64,000 nt of DNA from Pseudoalteromonas sp. T1lg48 (GCF_002964785.1 NZ_PQCC01000018.1:744001-808000), one strand, 5' to 3'. Positions 1 through 9,731 are shown, counted from the first letter of the stretch. Notes: generated from the sequence alone by a model not told the origin. Translations and numbers: made by a program.

Positions 1-965
1 CCCTCGGCCTGGATGCCTACTACATTAACAGCGTCTTTCAGCGGGTACTTGAAGACTCGGTACTCCATCAGCAAGCCATGCTGCAGCAAAACCTTAATCC
101 CGAGGCCTTGGGTGAAACCAACCGAGTAGCCTATCTTGGCGGCCAGGGTTCTTATTCCCAGTTGGCTGTGCACAAATACTTCAGTCGCCGCCCCGGTAAG
201 CTGGTTGAGATGGGCTGCGCCCAGTTTGATGAGATCACCGGCGCGGTGGAAAAAGGTCAGGCCGACTTCGGCGTGCTACCAATCGAGAACACCAGCTCGG
301 GCAGCATCAACGAGGTATTCGATTTGTTACAGCATGCCCAAGTCTCCATCGTAGGCGAGGTCACTCACTCTGTAGAACATTGCCTCTTGGTTAAACCCGG
401 CACCGAGCTGGCGGACATCACCAAGCTTTACGGCCATCCCCAACCTTTTGCCCAGTGTAGTCGCTTTATTCAAGGCCTAAATGACGTCCAACTGGAACAC
501 TGCGATTCCACCACCAGCGCCATGAAGGCGACGCTTAATTGTGATAACAGTGCTGCTATTGGCTCTGCGGAGGCCGGTAAACATTTAGGCCTAGAGGTGT
601 TGAAAACAGGCATCGCCAATCAAAGTGAAAACCACAGCCGCTTTATCGTTGTAGCTCGTAAGGCGATGCAGGTATCGACGCAAATACCGACCAAGACCAC
701 CCTGATTATGGCGACCGAGCAACATGTGGGCTCGCTCGCCGATGCGCTTATGGTCTTTAAGGAGCATGGTATTAACATGGTGAAACTGGAATCACGCCCG
801 GTCCCGGGCAACCCCTGGGAAGAAGTGTTTTATGTTGATTTAATTGCCAATCTTGCAGAGCCCAAGGTGCAGCGCGCCCTTGAGGACCTTAAAGATCATA
901 CTCAGTTTGTACGTATCCTGGGTTGCTATCAAAGCGACTCGTTACAAGCGGTGGAAGTAAACTAA
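1..965 (+). CDS. pheA: P-protein: chorismate mutase/prephenate dehydratase, 3' part
   Basis: Catalyses chorismate to prephenate and prephenate to phenylpyruvate in phenylalanine synthesis (cytoplasm). The frame is open from base 3, well before the first ATG at 78, so the gene begins outside the window. The first roughly 25 visible residues (reading LGLDAYYINSVFQ...) match the end of an AroQ chorismate mutase domain. The prephenate dehydratase domain follows, starting at RVAYLGGQGSYSQLA and carrying PIENTSSGSINEV. A C-terminal ACT domain contains ESRPVPGNPWEEV, the usual phenylalanine feedback site. It ends before a strong terminator. The 5' end, and any attenuator there, is not visible. Confidence 0.97.
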   Translation, partial: LGLDAYYINSVFQRVLEDSVLHQQAMLQQNLNPEALGETNRVAYLGGQGSYSQLAVHKYFSRRPGKLVEMGCAQFDEITGAVEKGQADFGVLPIENTSSGSINEVFDLLQHAQVSIVGEVTHSVEHCLLVKPGTELADITKLYGHPQPFAQCSRFIQGLNDVQLEHCDSTTSAMKATLNCDNSAAIGSAEAGKHLGLEVLKTGIANQSENHSRFIVVARKAMQVSTQIPTKTTLIMATEQHVGSLADALMVFKEHGINMVKLESRPVPGNPWEEVFYVDLIANLAEPKVQRALEDLKDHTQFVRILGCYQSDSLQAVEVN

Positions 966-983
966 CTTAAAAAACTAACCTAA

Positions 984-1018
984 AAAAAGAGCCAGAAGCA
1001 ATTACTTCTGGCTCTTTT
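984..1018. terminator. Rho-independent terminator after pheA
   Basis: A perfect 12-bp stem (AAGAGCCAGAAG with CTTCTGGCTCTT) with a 6-base loop is flanked by an A run on the left and a T run on the right. It can therefore serve pheA on the plus strand and the convergent lipoprotein gene on the minus strand. Confidence 0.9.
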
Positions 1019-1032
1019 GCGTTGTGGGCAGG

Positions 1033-2865
1033 TTAATTGTCAAGGCCAATTAACTCGATTTCCGCCAGTTGTACCAAGCCATCATTATTGGCATTTTTAC
1101 TGATACTCAGGCGATAACTGCTGTAGGCGAAGCCGTTGCTAAAACTCAAGGTGCGACGCTCCAACCTTTCATCCCAGCTCTCACCGACCCAGGACGCCAC
1201 TTCAACCCAGGTTTCGCCACCATCATTCGAGCCAAGCAGGCTAAAGTTTTCAGGGTCGCGCTCCGGGGCATCATTGGCACTGGTAATGGCGATTTCACTG
1301 ATCACCTGAGGGGCACTAAAGTCGGCCTGTATCCAGGAAGGGTTTTCAGCCGTTGGTGCGCCCTGCCAGTCGTTATGGTCCAGCCACTTGGTGTTTACGT
1401 CATTATCAAAGGCCTTATCCTGATTTTCGCCATCGCCAATACTAGAGCGCGCACTAAAGAGGGTGCCAGGCAGCTCGGTTAAATCCTGTAACTGATATTG
1501 AGGACCGATAAAACCCACCTCGGCAATTTGCACCAGGCCATCATTGTTGGCATTCGCGCTTACCGACAGGCGGTAATGTGAATAGGCAAGGCCATTGCTC
1601 AGGGCGAAATGACGTTGCTCTAAGCGCTCGGAGAATTCCTCCCCCGCCCAGCTCGCTAATGACAGCCAGGTTTCGCCATCGTTCGAAGCCAACAGCGAGA
1701 AGCTGGCCGGATCGCGCTCGGGCGCATCGTTGGCGCTGGTGATCATCAGCTCATTGACGGCTTGCGCCTCGGCCATATGTACCTGGATCCACGCCGGGTT
1801 TTCCTCGGTGGGTGCGCCCTGCCAGTCATTGTGATCTAACCACTTGGTGCTTACATCTCGGTCAAAGGCCTGCGCCGCGCTTTCTGAGTCACTGATACTA
1901 AAGCGGGCACTGTAGCTGGCGCCATTGCTAAGGGAGTGATCCAGGCCTTCAAGCTCGGGACCAATCAACTCCACTTCCGCAAGTTGCAACAGGCCATCGT
2001 TATTTTTGTTTTTGCTTACTTCCAGGCGATAGCTGCTATAGGCCAGTTGATTGGCCACGGCGAAGGTACGTCGCTCTGCGCGCTCATCGAAGGCTTCACC
2101 TACCCAGCTAGCCAGCGTTATCCAGCTTTCGCCGCCATCATTTGACGCCAGCAGAGAGAAGTTCTCCGGGTCACGCTCCGGGGCATCATTGGCGCTGGTA
2201 ATAGCCAGCACATTGACCGCCTTAGGGGCACTGAGGTCGAGCTGAATCCAGGACGGATCCGCCTCGCTAGGTGCACCTTGCCAGTCATTGTGATCCAGCC
2301 ATTTGGTGGTTGGGTCATTATCAAAAGCCTTATCCTGATTTTCCGCATCGCCAATGCTGTTGCGTGCCGAGGCCATCGCCTGCGGGTCATCACTGTGATC
2401 CACGCTCACATGTACAGGGCCAACAAACTCAATTTCCGCCAGCTGCAACAAGCCATCATTGCCCTGATTCTTGGTGATATTGATACGGTAGCTGGCGTAT
2501 GCCTGGGCGTTAGCAAAGGCAAATTCCTGGCGCTCAAAACGCTCATCAAACGAGGCGCCCACAATGCTGGCGAGGGTGATCCAGCTCTGGCCACCATCGT
2601 TGGACGCCAGAATATCGAAATTTTCCGGGTCGCGCGCTGGCGCGTCGTTGGCACTGGTGATAAACACGCTGCTGATCGCCTGCGGCGAGGCAAAGTCCAC
2701 CTGCAGCCAGGACGGATCCGCGACACTGGGTGCCCCTTGCCAATCGTTATGGTCGAGCCATTTGGTTTGTAAGTCCTTATCGAAGGCCTTGTCTGCACTC
2801 TCCGCATCACTGATGGCATTACGGGCGGTAATGGTGGCATCCATCATGGTCTGCACCGTGCTGAC
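1033..2865 (-). repeat. Four tandem in-frame coding repeats, about 456-459 bp each
   Basis: A landmark reading (C/T)CCTGCCAGTCGTTATGG or a close variant occurs at about 1361, 1817, 2276 and 2735. The spacings of 456, 459 and 459 bp are all multiples of three. The copies differ at many third positions but keep the protein motifs, so the duplication is old or under selection. Each unit encodes one discoidin-like domain. Confidence 0.85.
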
Positions 2866-3879
2866 TTCGCGAAGCGGCCCGCTGCTGTTGGCCTCATCAG
2901 ATAAGGGCAAGGTTAAATCAACAATGGCTGCACCGCTAAGCCCTAACTCTGCGCTCAAAGGATGCTGCTCAATGGCATCGAACAGACGTTGGCGAAAGCG
3001 CTCTAAAGCCTCTGAGTCATCGGCCAAGGCCGCTGTGATATCCGCCTGCGCCGCCGCCATGTTGGCGGCCAAGGTCTCGCCACTGTTCAACTGCGCAAAC
3101 GCGGCATTAAGCAATGACAACTTGATACGGGTTTCATCGATTAAGGGGGTTTGGCACTGCTGCTCCCCTGCCTCGTTGGTTTCACATTGCTCGACCCCCT
3201 GAAAGTTACCCAGGCTATGGGCACTGATCACGGGGAGCTCGAAGACATTGGTATTGTTGGTTTGCCAGCCCATGGTACGCAGCAGCAAAGCCGACATATC
3301 TGCTTTTGCAAGAGCCATCAGTTCGGCACTGGAGACATTACGGCCATTGGCTATTTCCTGCTCCACTAAAAACGTGGCCAGTGTGGTCAGGGCATTAATC
3401 TGCATAGTGGCATCTGCTTCCCCGTCGGTCTGATTGCCATAGGGCACACTTACATGAGTCAAGGTGCTTAATTGTGCCCCGGCAAGGGCCTCACCGCTTA
3501 ACTCCTGAGCGATTTGCGCATCACCACAGTTCAGCGCGTCACACACCATGCTCGATTGCCCCGTGGTGCTGGCCATCACCTTCACCGTGGTATTAATACC
3601 AAAGCCCGGCGCGCCATTGAGGGTAAAAAACACCTCGCCGTCGGCATCACTGATAGCCTCGGCATTGATCCCCAACTCGGTGCCATTCAGGCTGGCCACA
3701 CTGACCTGGGCGCCACTTAAGGTCCCTTTGACCACCGAGCCCGCCATTTCTGCGGCCGTGCTCGCCGGGGTAACTGGCACGTCCTGGGGATCCGGATCAT
3801 CGCTGCCGCCGCAGCCGCTAAGCAGACTACACAGCACCAAAGGTACCGATGTCACCTTGATAAAATTAGACTTTTTCAT
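1033..3879 (-). CDS. Lipoprotein with four discoidin-like (F5/8 type C) repeats
   Basis: Probably a surface or outer-membrane carbohydrate-binding lipoprotein working with the TonB receptor upstream. The start at 3879 is chosen because AAGG lies just before it and a lipoprotein signal follows directly, with lipobox LSGC and Cys at residue 23; the frame continues upstream without such a signal. Residues about 30-335 form a region I do not recognise. From about residue 337 to the end are four tandem units of about 152-153 residues, each with KWLDHNDWQGAP, ITSANDAPxRDPxxF, SNDG and a closing LxxAExxxxG. This pattern fits galactose-binding-like F5/8 type C domains. The TonB receptor gene ends 108 bp upstream on the same strand, so co-transcription is likely. 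The glycan ligand is unknown. Confidence 0.85.
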   Translation of the reverse strand: MKKSNFIKVTSVPLVLCSLLSGCGGSDDPDPQDVPVTPASTAAEMAGSVVKGTLSGAQVSVASLNGTELGINAEAISDADGEVFFTLNGAPGFGINTTVKVMASTTGQSSMVCDALNCGDAQIAQELSGEALAGAQLSTLTHVSVPYGNQTDGEADATMQINALTTLATFLVEQEIANGRNVSSAELMALAKADMSALLLRTMGWQTNNTNVFELPVISAHSLGNFQGVEQCETNEAGEQQCQTPLIDETRIKLSLLNAAFAQLNSGETLAANMAAAQADITAALADDSEALERFRQRLFDAIEQHPLSAELGLSGAAIVDLTLPLSDEANSSGPLREVSTVQTMMDATITARNAISDAESADKAFDKDLQTKWLDHNDWQGAPSVADPSWLQVDFASPQAISSVFITSANDAPARDPENFDILASNDGGQSWITLASIVGASFDERFERQEFAFANAQAYASYRINITKNQGNDGLLQLAEIEFVGPVHVSVDHSDDPQAMASARNSIGDAENQDKAFDNDPTTKWLDHNDWQGAPSEADPSWIQLDLSAPKAVNVLAITSANDAPERDPENFSLLASNDGGESWITLASWVGEAFDERAERRTFAVANQLAYSSYRLEVSKNKNNDGLLQLAEVELIGPELEGLDHSLSNGASYSARFSISDSESAAQAFDRDVSTKWLDHNDWQGAPTEENPAWIQVHMAEAQAVNELMITSANDAPERDPASFSLLASNDGETWLSLASWAGEEFSERLEQRHFALSNGLAYSHYRLSVSANANNDGLVQIAEVGFIGPQYQLQDLTELPGTLFSARSSIGDGENQDKAFDNDVNTKWLDHNDWQGAPTAENPSWIQADFSAPQVISEIAITSANDAPERDPENFSLLGSNDGGETWVEVASWVGESWDERLERRTLSFSNGFAYSSYRLSISKNANNDGLVQLAEIELIGLDN

Positions 3880-3987
3880 ATTGCTACCTTGTTCTTTACT
3901 GATGCGCACCGCCCTGGCTTGGGCGTTTCTGCTCGTCATTCTGGCCATCAATTTGGGCACCGGTGCGCATGTCACATAATGAGTTAA

Positions 3988-6978
3988 TTAAAAACGATAC
4001 GTTAAACCGGCATAGTAACGACGGCCGCTGTAGCTACTGCTGCGCAATCTGGCCTTGCTGTCCTCACCATAAAAGGTTCTGGGCTCTTCCTCGGTCAAGT
4101 TGATCACCGAGGCGCTAAAGGACAGGTTGTCCATCAAGCTGTAGGACGCATTGACGTCAACCTGTTGGTATGGCTCTTGGTACACGGTCAAACCATCGGC
4201 AAGACCCAAGGCGGTTTTACCGCGGCGGTTGTACGAGGCGCGGACACTGAAGGTATCGTTCTCAAAGTAAGCAGAGAAGTTGAACTGGTTATCGGCACTG
4301 CCAACCAAGGCCGACTCACCAACCTTTTCACCGTCGACACTGACATCTGCCTGATTCGTGTCATTGAGGGTGTAGTTGGTATTGATGCCGAAGCCATTAT
4401 CAAAGGCATGCTGGGCGAATATCTCTATACCACGCGAGGTGGCGTTGGTGCCGTTTGCCGTGGTGGTAAAAGGTGTCACCGTAATTTCACCTTCGGGCAC
4501 GATCACCTCACCGGTATTGGGGTTGGTAAAACCCTCAAAAGAACGCGTTGAGGTGATGATCAAGGGCACAATAAAGTTATCCACGTCCTTGTTAAACAGG
4601 GCTATCCCCACCGCAGAGCCGTCACCATAGTAGTATTCGGCGGAGATATCGGTTTGCACCGACTCGTAGGGTTTTAAGTCCTTGTTACCACCGGAACCCT
4701 GCCAGCCCGGCTCAACCGGGTTACCACGGAATTCCAAACGGTCGTCGGCCCACTCCTGGGAGATAAAGGTCAATTGCTCCGGAGCACCCATATCGTTGTA
4801 AGGGGCACGGGACATGGTTTTCGCCGCGGCAGCGCGTAGCACCAGATTGTCTGTGGCATCCCACACCAGGTTTAAACTAGGTAAGAACTGATGATCCGTG
4901 GAGGTACGGCCAATGGTTTCTTCCACGTCGAGTAAACGGCGATCACCAAGGATGTCCTCCTGAGTGACATCATCAATGTCATCCAAGAAGAAATTGATCT
5001 TGTCCGACGACATTATGTTGGTCTCGGTTTTTACATAACGCACACCGACATTACCGCGCAGACTTTCATAGGAAAAATCCGCCTGCACATAGGCCGCGGT
5101 AATTTTCTCTTCAATATCAAAAACAAAGTCCGGCTCTTTACGGGTATATTTGGCGTACTCGCTGGTTACAAGATCGCGGTATTTATCCCAATTTATGGTG
5201 GGCATGACGTTGACATCAAAGCCGCCGGGAATGTTCTGCTCGGAACGAGTATTAAGCACATCCTCCAGGTTTGGCATACCACCGATCCACTGGTAGGAAA
5301 CCTCGTCAATGGCGCCCTGGCTAAATGGGTCCAGAGTACCGTTGGCAATGCCCGCCGCCCCCTCCTGGGTAATAAAAAAGGTATTATTGGTCTCACGGTG
5401 CAAGGTGGTTTTACGATGTTTCACCCCCACGCGCAGGGTATCGACCCAACCCGCGCTCAAATGGTAGCTAAAGTCCAGTTGCCCATAGTCTTCTTCGAGG
5501 TCACTGACGATATAACTTGAGCCGGTCGAGCCCGGATCCGGGTCACCGGCAACACCCGCCAACAGGTTATCCAGTAAGGCTGGATCGGTATACAAGGAGA
5601 CGCGATCGCCCAAACGCCAACCCGCAAACGACGCCGCATTTTCCACTAAACCGGAATCACTGCGCCCGGCCGGTTGGCCGCTTTTATAGGCCGCTCGCCA
5701 TGACTCGGACGGGCCACCACTGGCTTCGGTGCGGCCAAATTTACCTTTCAAATCATACACGTCTCCGCTGTATTCAAAGCCGAAGTCATAGGTGTCTGAG
5801 GTGTCTTCTTCCAGTGTGTAACTGCCTATAATCCAGGGGAATTCCATATTTCCCTCGGTGCCGCCGGCGCCCGTGGTGAAGTCCATTCCCGTGACTATGG
5901 TACCGCTATCGTCGAGCTCAACCCCAACTAAATGATTGGGGTTGTATTTCCATTCGGGGATCCACATTTGCGAGGTGGTTCTGTCCTGGCCGAGCTCAAA
6001 GTGGAAATAGTTAAAGGTCAGCTCCAGGGTGTCCATGGGCAGCCATTGCAAGGTGGTCTGGATCCCTTCACGCTCACGCTTTTCTTTGGTTACGCCAACA
6101 CCGGCAACCTGAGGCGCCCACACGCCGTCATAAACATTGCCATAGGCATCTTCTAAGGCGCCAAAACGCCGAGTGCTGTCGGTAATTTCATTGCCATTGG
6201 TATCCACTGCGGGTAGATCTGAGCTGGTTGCCCAGCGCCAGCCACCACCGCCGCTCATATCACCGCCTAATGAGCGGTTGGTGCGGTCCTGGCGCGAATA
6301 GCCGACTAACACACCGATATTCTCGTCGTCGTTTTTCCACGAGTACACACCGCTAAAGTTCGGCTCGTATTTTTCCGTAACATCGGCATAGGTGTATTCA
6401 AGGTTTAAGGCGCCGGAATTGGCCTCCATATTCAGGGGCTTTCGGCTGTGAATGATCACCGTACCGCCGACACCGCCTTCATCCAAACGGGCTTCGGATG
6501 ACTTAAATACTTCCACGGATTGCACCATGGTCGAGGGCAGTAAGGAGTAACTAAATGAACGTGAAGGTGAACCAGGAGATGAAGCAATAAAGTTGCCATT
6601 GAGCTGGGTAAAGGTCAGATCCGATGACAAACCACGAATACTGACGTTCTCCCCTTCACCGCCGCTGCGGGAGATCACAATACCGGGTACCCGCTGCAAT
6701 GAGTCCGCGACATTTTTATCGGGAAACTTACCTATGTCTTCGGCGGTAATGGCATCGACAATGGCGTTGGACAGGCGCTTAATCGCCATATTTTCCGCCA
6801 TTGAAGCGCGTATTCCGCGCACTTCGATTGTTTCTATTTCTTTTTTATCTTCGTCTTCTTCGGCGCTGGGATCGGCATAGGCTACATTTCCCGCCGCCAT
6901 CATTGCTAAAAACAGTGCAGACTTTGTGAACCGCTGCGCATGACCCGCGCCTCGTCGGTTGTTCTTATTGTTGGCCAT
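3988..6978 (-). CDS. TonB-dependent outer-membrane receptor
   Basis: A 996-residue receptor that would import an oligosaccharide or other large ligand across the outer membrane using TonB-ExbBD energy. A signal peptide is followed by a TonB-box-like stretch (IETIEVRGIR) near residue 50. The plug domain follows, with AIVDAITAEDIGKFPDKNVADSLQRVPG and a VSIRGLSSD motif, then a long beta-barrel ending in the terminal aromatic LTYRF. It resembles the TonB receptor subfamily frequent in Xanthomonas, Caulobacter and Alteromonadales that is tied to carbohydrate uptake. Start at 6978: GGAG lies 6 bases before this ATG; a TTG four codons upstream overlaps that site and was not chosen. The discoidin lipoprotein follows on the same strand. 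Confidence 0.93.
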   Translation of the reverse strand: MANNKNNRRGAGHAQRFTKSALFLAMMAAGNVAYADPSAEEDEDKKEIETIEVRGIRASMAENMAIKRLSNAIVDAITAEDIGKFPDKNVADSLQRVPGIVISRSGGEGENVSIRGLSSDLTFTQLNGNFIASSPGSPSRSFSYSLLPSTMVQSVEVFKSSEARLDEGGVGGTVIIHSRKPLNMEANSGALNLEYTYADVTEKYEPNFSGVYSWKNDDENIGVLVGYSRQDRTNRSLGGDMSGGGGWRWATSSDLPAVDTNGNEITDSTRRFGALEDAYGNVYDGVWAPQVAGVGVTKEKREREGIQTTLQWLPMDTLELTFNYFHFELGQDRTTSQMWIPEWKYNPNHLVGVELDDSGTIVTGMDFTTGAGGTEGNMEFPWIIGSYTLEEDTSDTYDFGFEYSGDVYDLKGKFGRTEASGGPSESWRAAYKSGQPAGRSDSGLVENAASFAGWRLGDRVSLYTDPALLDNLLAGVAGDPDPGSTGSSYIVSDLEEDYGQLDFSYHLSAGWVDTLRVGVKHRKTTLHRETNNTFFITQEGAAGIANGTLDPFSQGAIDEVSYQWIGGMPNLEDVLNTRSEQNIPGGFDVNVMPTINWDKYRDLVTSEYAKYTRKEPDFVFDIEEKITAAYVQADFSYESLRGNVGVRYVKTETNIMSSDKINFFLDDIDDVTQEDILGDRRLLDVEETIGRTSTDHQFLPSLNLVWDATDNLVLRAAAAKTMSRAPYNDMGAPEQLTFISQEWADDRLEFRGNPVEPGWQGSGGNKDLKPYESVQTDISAEYYYGDGSAVGIALFNKDVDNFIVPLIITSTRSFEGFTNPNTGEVIVPEGEITVTPFTTTANGTNATSRGIEIFAQHAFDNGFGINTNYTLNDTNQADVSVDGEKVGESALVGSADNQFNFSAYFENDTFSVRASYNRRGKTALGLADGLTVYQEPYQQVDVNASYSLMDNLSFSASVINLTEEEPRTFYGEDSKARLRSSSYSGRRYYAGLTYRF

Positions 6979-7342
6979 TACAGTCTCCAAGTATCTCTCT
7001 TATTGTTGCTCGCCAAACAAAAGGATGACGAGGGGTGTCGCCTACGTTCCTATTACTGCCTTACTTTTCACAAGTTAATAGTTTGTAAAACTTGCCCACA
7101 GGATAGAGTCATGACCATTAGGAGCGATAATATAAATTCGGTGAGCACTAAGACAAAATCGGCGTACAGCCTAAAAAAAGATCCAATTATTCACGGCCTG
7201 ATTTATAGTGCAAAGTGCATAACAATAACTGACCAAAGCTTATTAAAATTACACAACCACATGATTTTAAATGAATTAAATAATTGAAAATCAATTAACA
7301 ATGAACAAGTGTGAAACGCAGGCAATGCCGGTGAGCAAATTA
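6979..7342. other. Divergent intergenic region, TonB receptor / cutC
   Basis: This AT-rich stretch separates the two divergent units and must hold both promoters. The only structure I noted is a weak inverted repeat, CAAGTT...AACTTG, at about 7069-7093. No gene with a ribosome-binding site was found. The first ATG of the cutC frame, at 7301, lies inside it. Confidence 0.5.
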
Positions 7343-8083
7343 ATGAAAAACAACAATAGTAAAATTCTGGAAGTTTGCCTGAGTTCGGATAACCTTCGGG
7401 TGCTGCAACACAACCTTCCGGTTATATGCCTCAATGGTGTCCAGCGCATCGAGTTGTGCGCCAATATGGCCGAGGGCGGAACTACGCCGAGCACAAGGGC
7501 CATAGCGCTTGCCGCCGAACTGATGTCTTCAAATACCGAGCTCTTGGTAATGATCCGCCCAACCGCTCGCTCATTTGTTGTGGATAGCTCAACCCTGAAG
7601 CTAATGCTTAACGACATTGACACTGCTGCCGCTCATGGCGCCACCGGCGTGGTCTTTGGCGCCCTTACAAAAAGCGGTGAAGTCGACCTGCGGGTGCTAG
7701 AAGCTCTGGTGCAGCGCGCCAAGCAATTTAACCTAAAGTGTACTTTTCACCGTGCCTTCGATGCCATCGATAATCAATTCAGTGCCCTGGATACTCTGCT
7801 CTCTTTGCAGGTCGACCGAGTGCTGAGCAGTGGTACTCCTTGGCAAAGTGGACTGACGGCAACAGCCGGAATAAAGCGCCTGCAGGCATTATTGGCCCAT
7901 GCCAATGGCCGACTTGAGATGGTCGTAGGCGGTGGCGTAACGCCGCAAAATGCCATACCTATTTGGCAGACTCTAACACAGATAAACAGCCGTTTTTCAT
8001 TGCACAGTTACGGCGGTGTGCACACGGCTCAAGGCCAAGTATCAATCTCGGCAATCAAGGCAATGCTAGATGCAACACACTAA
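7343..8083 (+). CDS. cutC: CutC family TIM-barrel protein
   Basis: The family was named for copper homeostasis in E. coli, but its biochemical function is unsettled. Family motifs visible in order: LEVCLSS near the start, RIELCANMAEGGTTPS, VMIRPTARSFV, ATGVVFGALTKSGEVD, TFHRAFDAI, RVLSSGTPWQSG and MVVGGGV. Start: the frame is open from an ATG at 7301, which has no Shine-Dalgarno. The ATG at 7343 has GGTGAG 7 bases upstream and places LEVC close to the N terminus, as is usual, so it is preferred. The next gene overlaps by 14 bases. Its position in a sugar locus suggests a role in sugar chemistry rather than copper, but this is inference. Confidence 0.88.
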   Translation: MKNNNSKILEVCLSSDNLRVLQHNLPVICLNGVQRIELCANMAEGGTTPSTRAIALAAELMSSNTELLVMIRPTARSFVVDSSTLKLMLNDIDTAAAHGATGVVFGALTKSGEVDLRVLEALVQRAKQFNLKCTFHRAFDAIDNQFSALDTLLSLQVDRVLSSGTPWQSGLTATAGIKRLQALLAHANGRLEMVVGGGVTPQNAIPIWQTLTQINSRFSLHSYGGVHTAQGQVSISAIKAMLDATH

Positions 8084-8972
8084 ACAAGACAATCCACAAC
8101 CCGCTGCCCAAAAACTCTATCTCGGTATTGATGGCGGTGGCAGCAAATGCAAGGTGCGCCTTGAAGATGGCAGCGGTTTATTTCTTGGCGAAGCCACATC
8201 GGGTCCAGCCAATATCGCTACCTCCATCGCTCAGGCTCAGGAGTCGATCACCGATGCCGCGGTGCGCGCCTTGATGTACGCGGACCTGCCGCTGGAGAAA
8301 TTAAGTACCATATATGCCTGTGCCGGCCTTGCAGGTGCAGGCGTCCCATCGGCCTTTAAGAAGATGCGGCAATGGCAACATCCATTTGCGCGCCTGGAGA
8401 TCACTACGGACATGCATATCGCCTGTGCCGGCGCCCATCCAACCGGCAAGGGTGCAGTGATCATTATCGGCACCGGGTTTTGTGCAGGAATCATAGACAA
8501 AGACCAGGTATATGAGCTCGGCGGCCATGGACTGCTGCTAAGCGATGGCGCCAGTGGTGCCTGGTTGGGACTTTCGCTTGTACGTCATACGCTTGAGGTA
8601 CTCGATGGTTTAAGCGCTTCATGCCCCTTAAGTGATGCCCTATTACACTACACCCATTGCAGCTCGGCTGCCGAGCTTACGGCACAAAGCATTAATGCCA
8701 CACCTGGCTATTTTGCTCAGTTTGCTCCCCTAGTGTTTAGTCATGCCCAGGACCCCTTGGGTAAAAAGTTACTCACCCAGGGCGCTCGCTATGTGTCTCG
8801 TTACATCGACCATTTGCAACACCGGGGCGTTGACCACATCTGTTTGATGGGGGGCGTGGCTCATGCACTGAAGCCCTGGCTAAATAAAGAGCACCGCGCC
8901 ATACTCTCGCCAATGCATGCGCCTCCCGAAAGCGGTGCATTGCAGCTGTTACGTCGTCGGCTAGAAGCTTAG
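8070..8972 (+). CDS. N-acetylglucosamine/glucosamine kinase-like BadF/BadG-family ATPase
   Basis: Expected to phosphorylate an amino sugar or related hexose with ATP in the cytoplasm. It has the ASKHA nucleotide-binding signatures: phosphate-1 loop YLGIDGGGSKCK near residue 13, phosphate-2 region VIIIGTGFCAG near 130, GGHGLLLSDGASGAWLG near 150, and adenosine motif ICLMGGVAHAL near 265. At 300 residues it fits the GspK/NagK-like bacterial group. It is translationally coupled to cutC by a 14-base overlap. Its stop overlaps the stop of the convergent regulator by three bases. Substrate is not determined. Confidence 0.85.
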   Translation: MQHTKQDNPQPAAQKLYLGIDGGGSKCKVRLEDGSGLFLGEATSGPANIATSIAQAQESITDAAVRALMYADLPLEKLSTIYACAGLAGAGVPSAFKKMRQWQHPFARLEITTDMHIACAGAHPTGKGAVIIIGTGFCAGIIDKDQVYELGGHGLLLSDGASGAWLGLSLVRHTLEVLDGLSASCPLSDALLHYTHCSSAAELTAQSINATPGYFAQFAPLVFSHAQDPLGKKLLTQGARYVSRYIDHLQHRGVDHICLMGGVAHALKPWLNKEHRAILSPMHAPPESGALQLLRRRLEA

Positions 8973-9693
8973 CCGTCGATCGTTTCCCGCAGATTTGACG
9001 GGACATCACCAAATAAACGTTTGAACTGTTTGCTAAAATAACTCGGCTCGGCAAAGCCGCATTGATACGCCACCTGCGACACCGGCAATTGCGTCTCTAC
9101 CAGTAGTTTGCGCGCATTCTCAAGGCGTACTTCGTTAATGTATTGATTGGGTGTTTTCGCCAGGTGTTTTTTAAAGCGACGCTCCAGTGCACTCACCGAC
9201 AGGTGCGCCAATTCGGCAAGCTCTTCGATGCCAATATGGCGATGGAAATGGTTGCGAATATACTCCACCGGCGCCTCGATGGCTTTGACATGCGATAGGG
9301 CCTTGGACGTTTTTTGTAAATGGCGCGTCACGCCATAGGTGCCGATGATCGCCCCTTGCTCATCTTTTAGCACATGTTTAGAGGTGGAAAACCAGCCTAG
9401 CTCGCCCCTGTCCGTGTAATTCAATTCCAAGCGGTCGGTGACCACAAACCCCTGCATACCCTTTTATCATCGTTCACATACTGAAACGCCAAATGCTTTG
9501 GGGAAAAGTCGAAATCCGTTTTGAACAGGATCTGCTCGAGGGATTTAAATCCCTGGTGCTCGATAAAATGTTGATTACCATGAAGGATTCTACTATTGGT
9601 ATCCTTCACCCAAAAAAGGATATCGGGTATCAGATCAAAAGCGGCAATCAATTGATTTACACCTACTTTATGCAAAAATTCGGTACGTTCCAT
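8969..9693 (-). pseudogene. PAS-AraC transcriptional regulator, frameshifted
   Basis: Two frames together make one regulator of about 240 residues. Bases 9421-9693 encode an N-terminal PAS-like sensor (FWVKDTNSRILHGNQ, DFDFSPKHLAFQYVNDDK). Bases 8969-9457 encode the rest of the PAS region (ELGWFSTSKHVLKD) and an AraC-type double helix-turn-helix (IGIEELAELAHLS, PVSQVAYQCGFAEPSYFSKQFKR). Coding sense passes from one frame to the other near 9455-9463, where one base appears to be missing next to AAAAGGG. Adding one A there would restore a continuous frame reading DDKKGMQGFVV. The gene lies between the kinase and the catabolic operon, so it is the likely local regulator if functional. The defect may be a real mutation or a sequencing error. 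Confidence 0.85.
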
Positions 9694-9731
9694 GGGCCAA
9701 TGCCTAGTTTAAATTGCAAGGTTATCCTTTT

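Noticed and set aside
2278..3202. Overlapping plus-strand frames antisense to the discoidin lipoprotein
   Set aside because: They arise from the repeated coding sequence on the other strand and have no signals of their own.
7069..7093. Inverted repeat CAAGTT...AACTTG in the TonB receptor/cutC gap
   Set aside because: Arms of only six bases in AT-rich DNA; matches no operator I know and may be chance.
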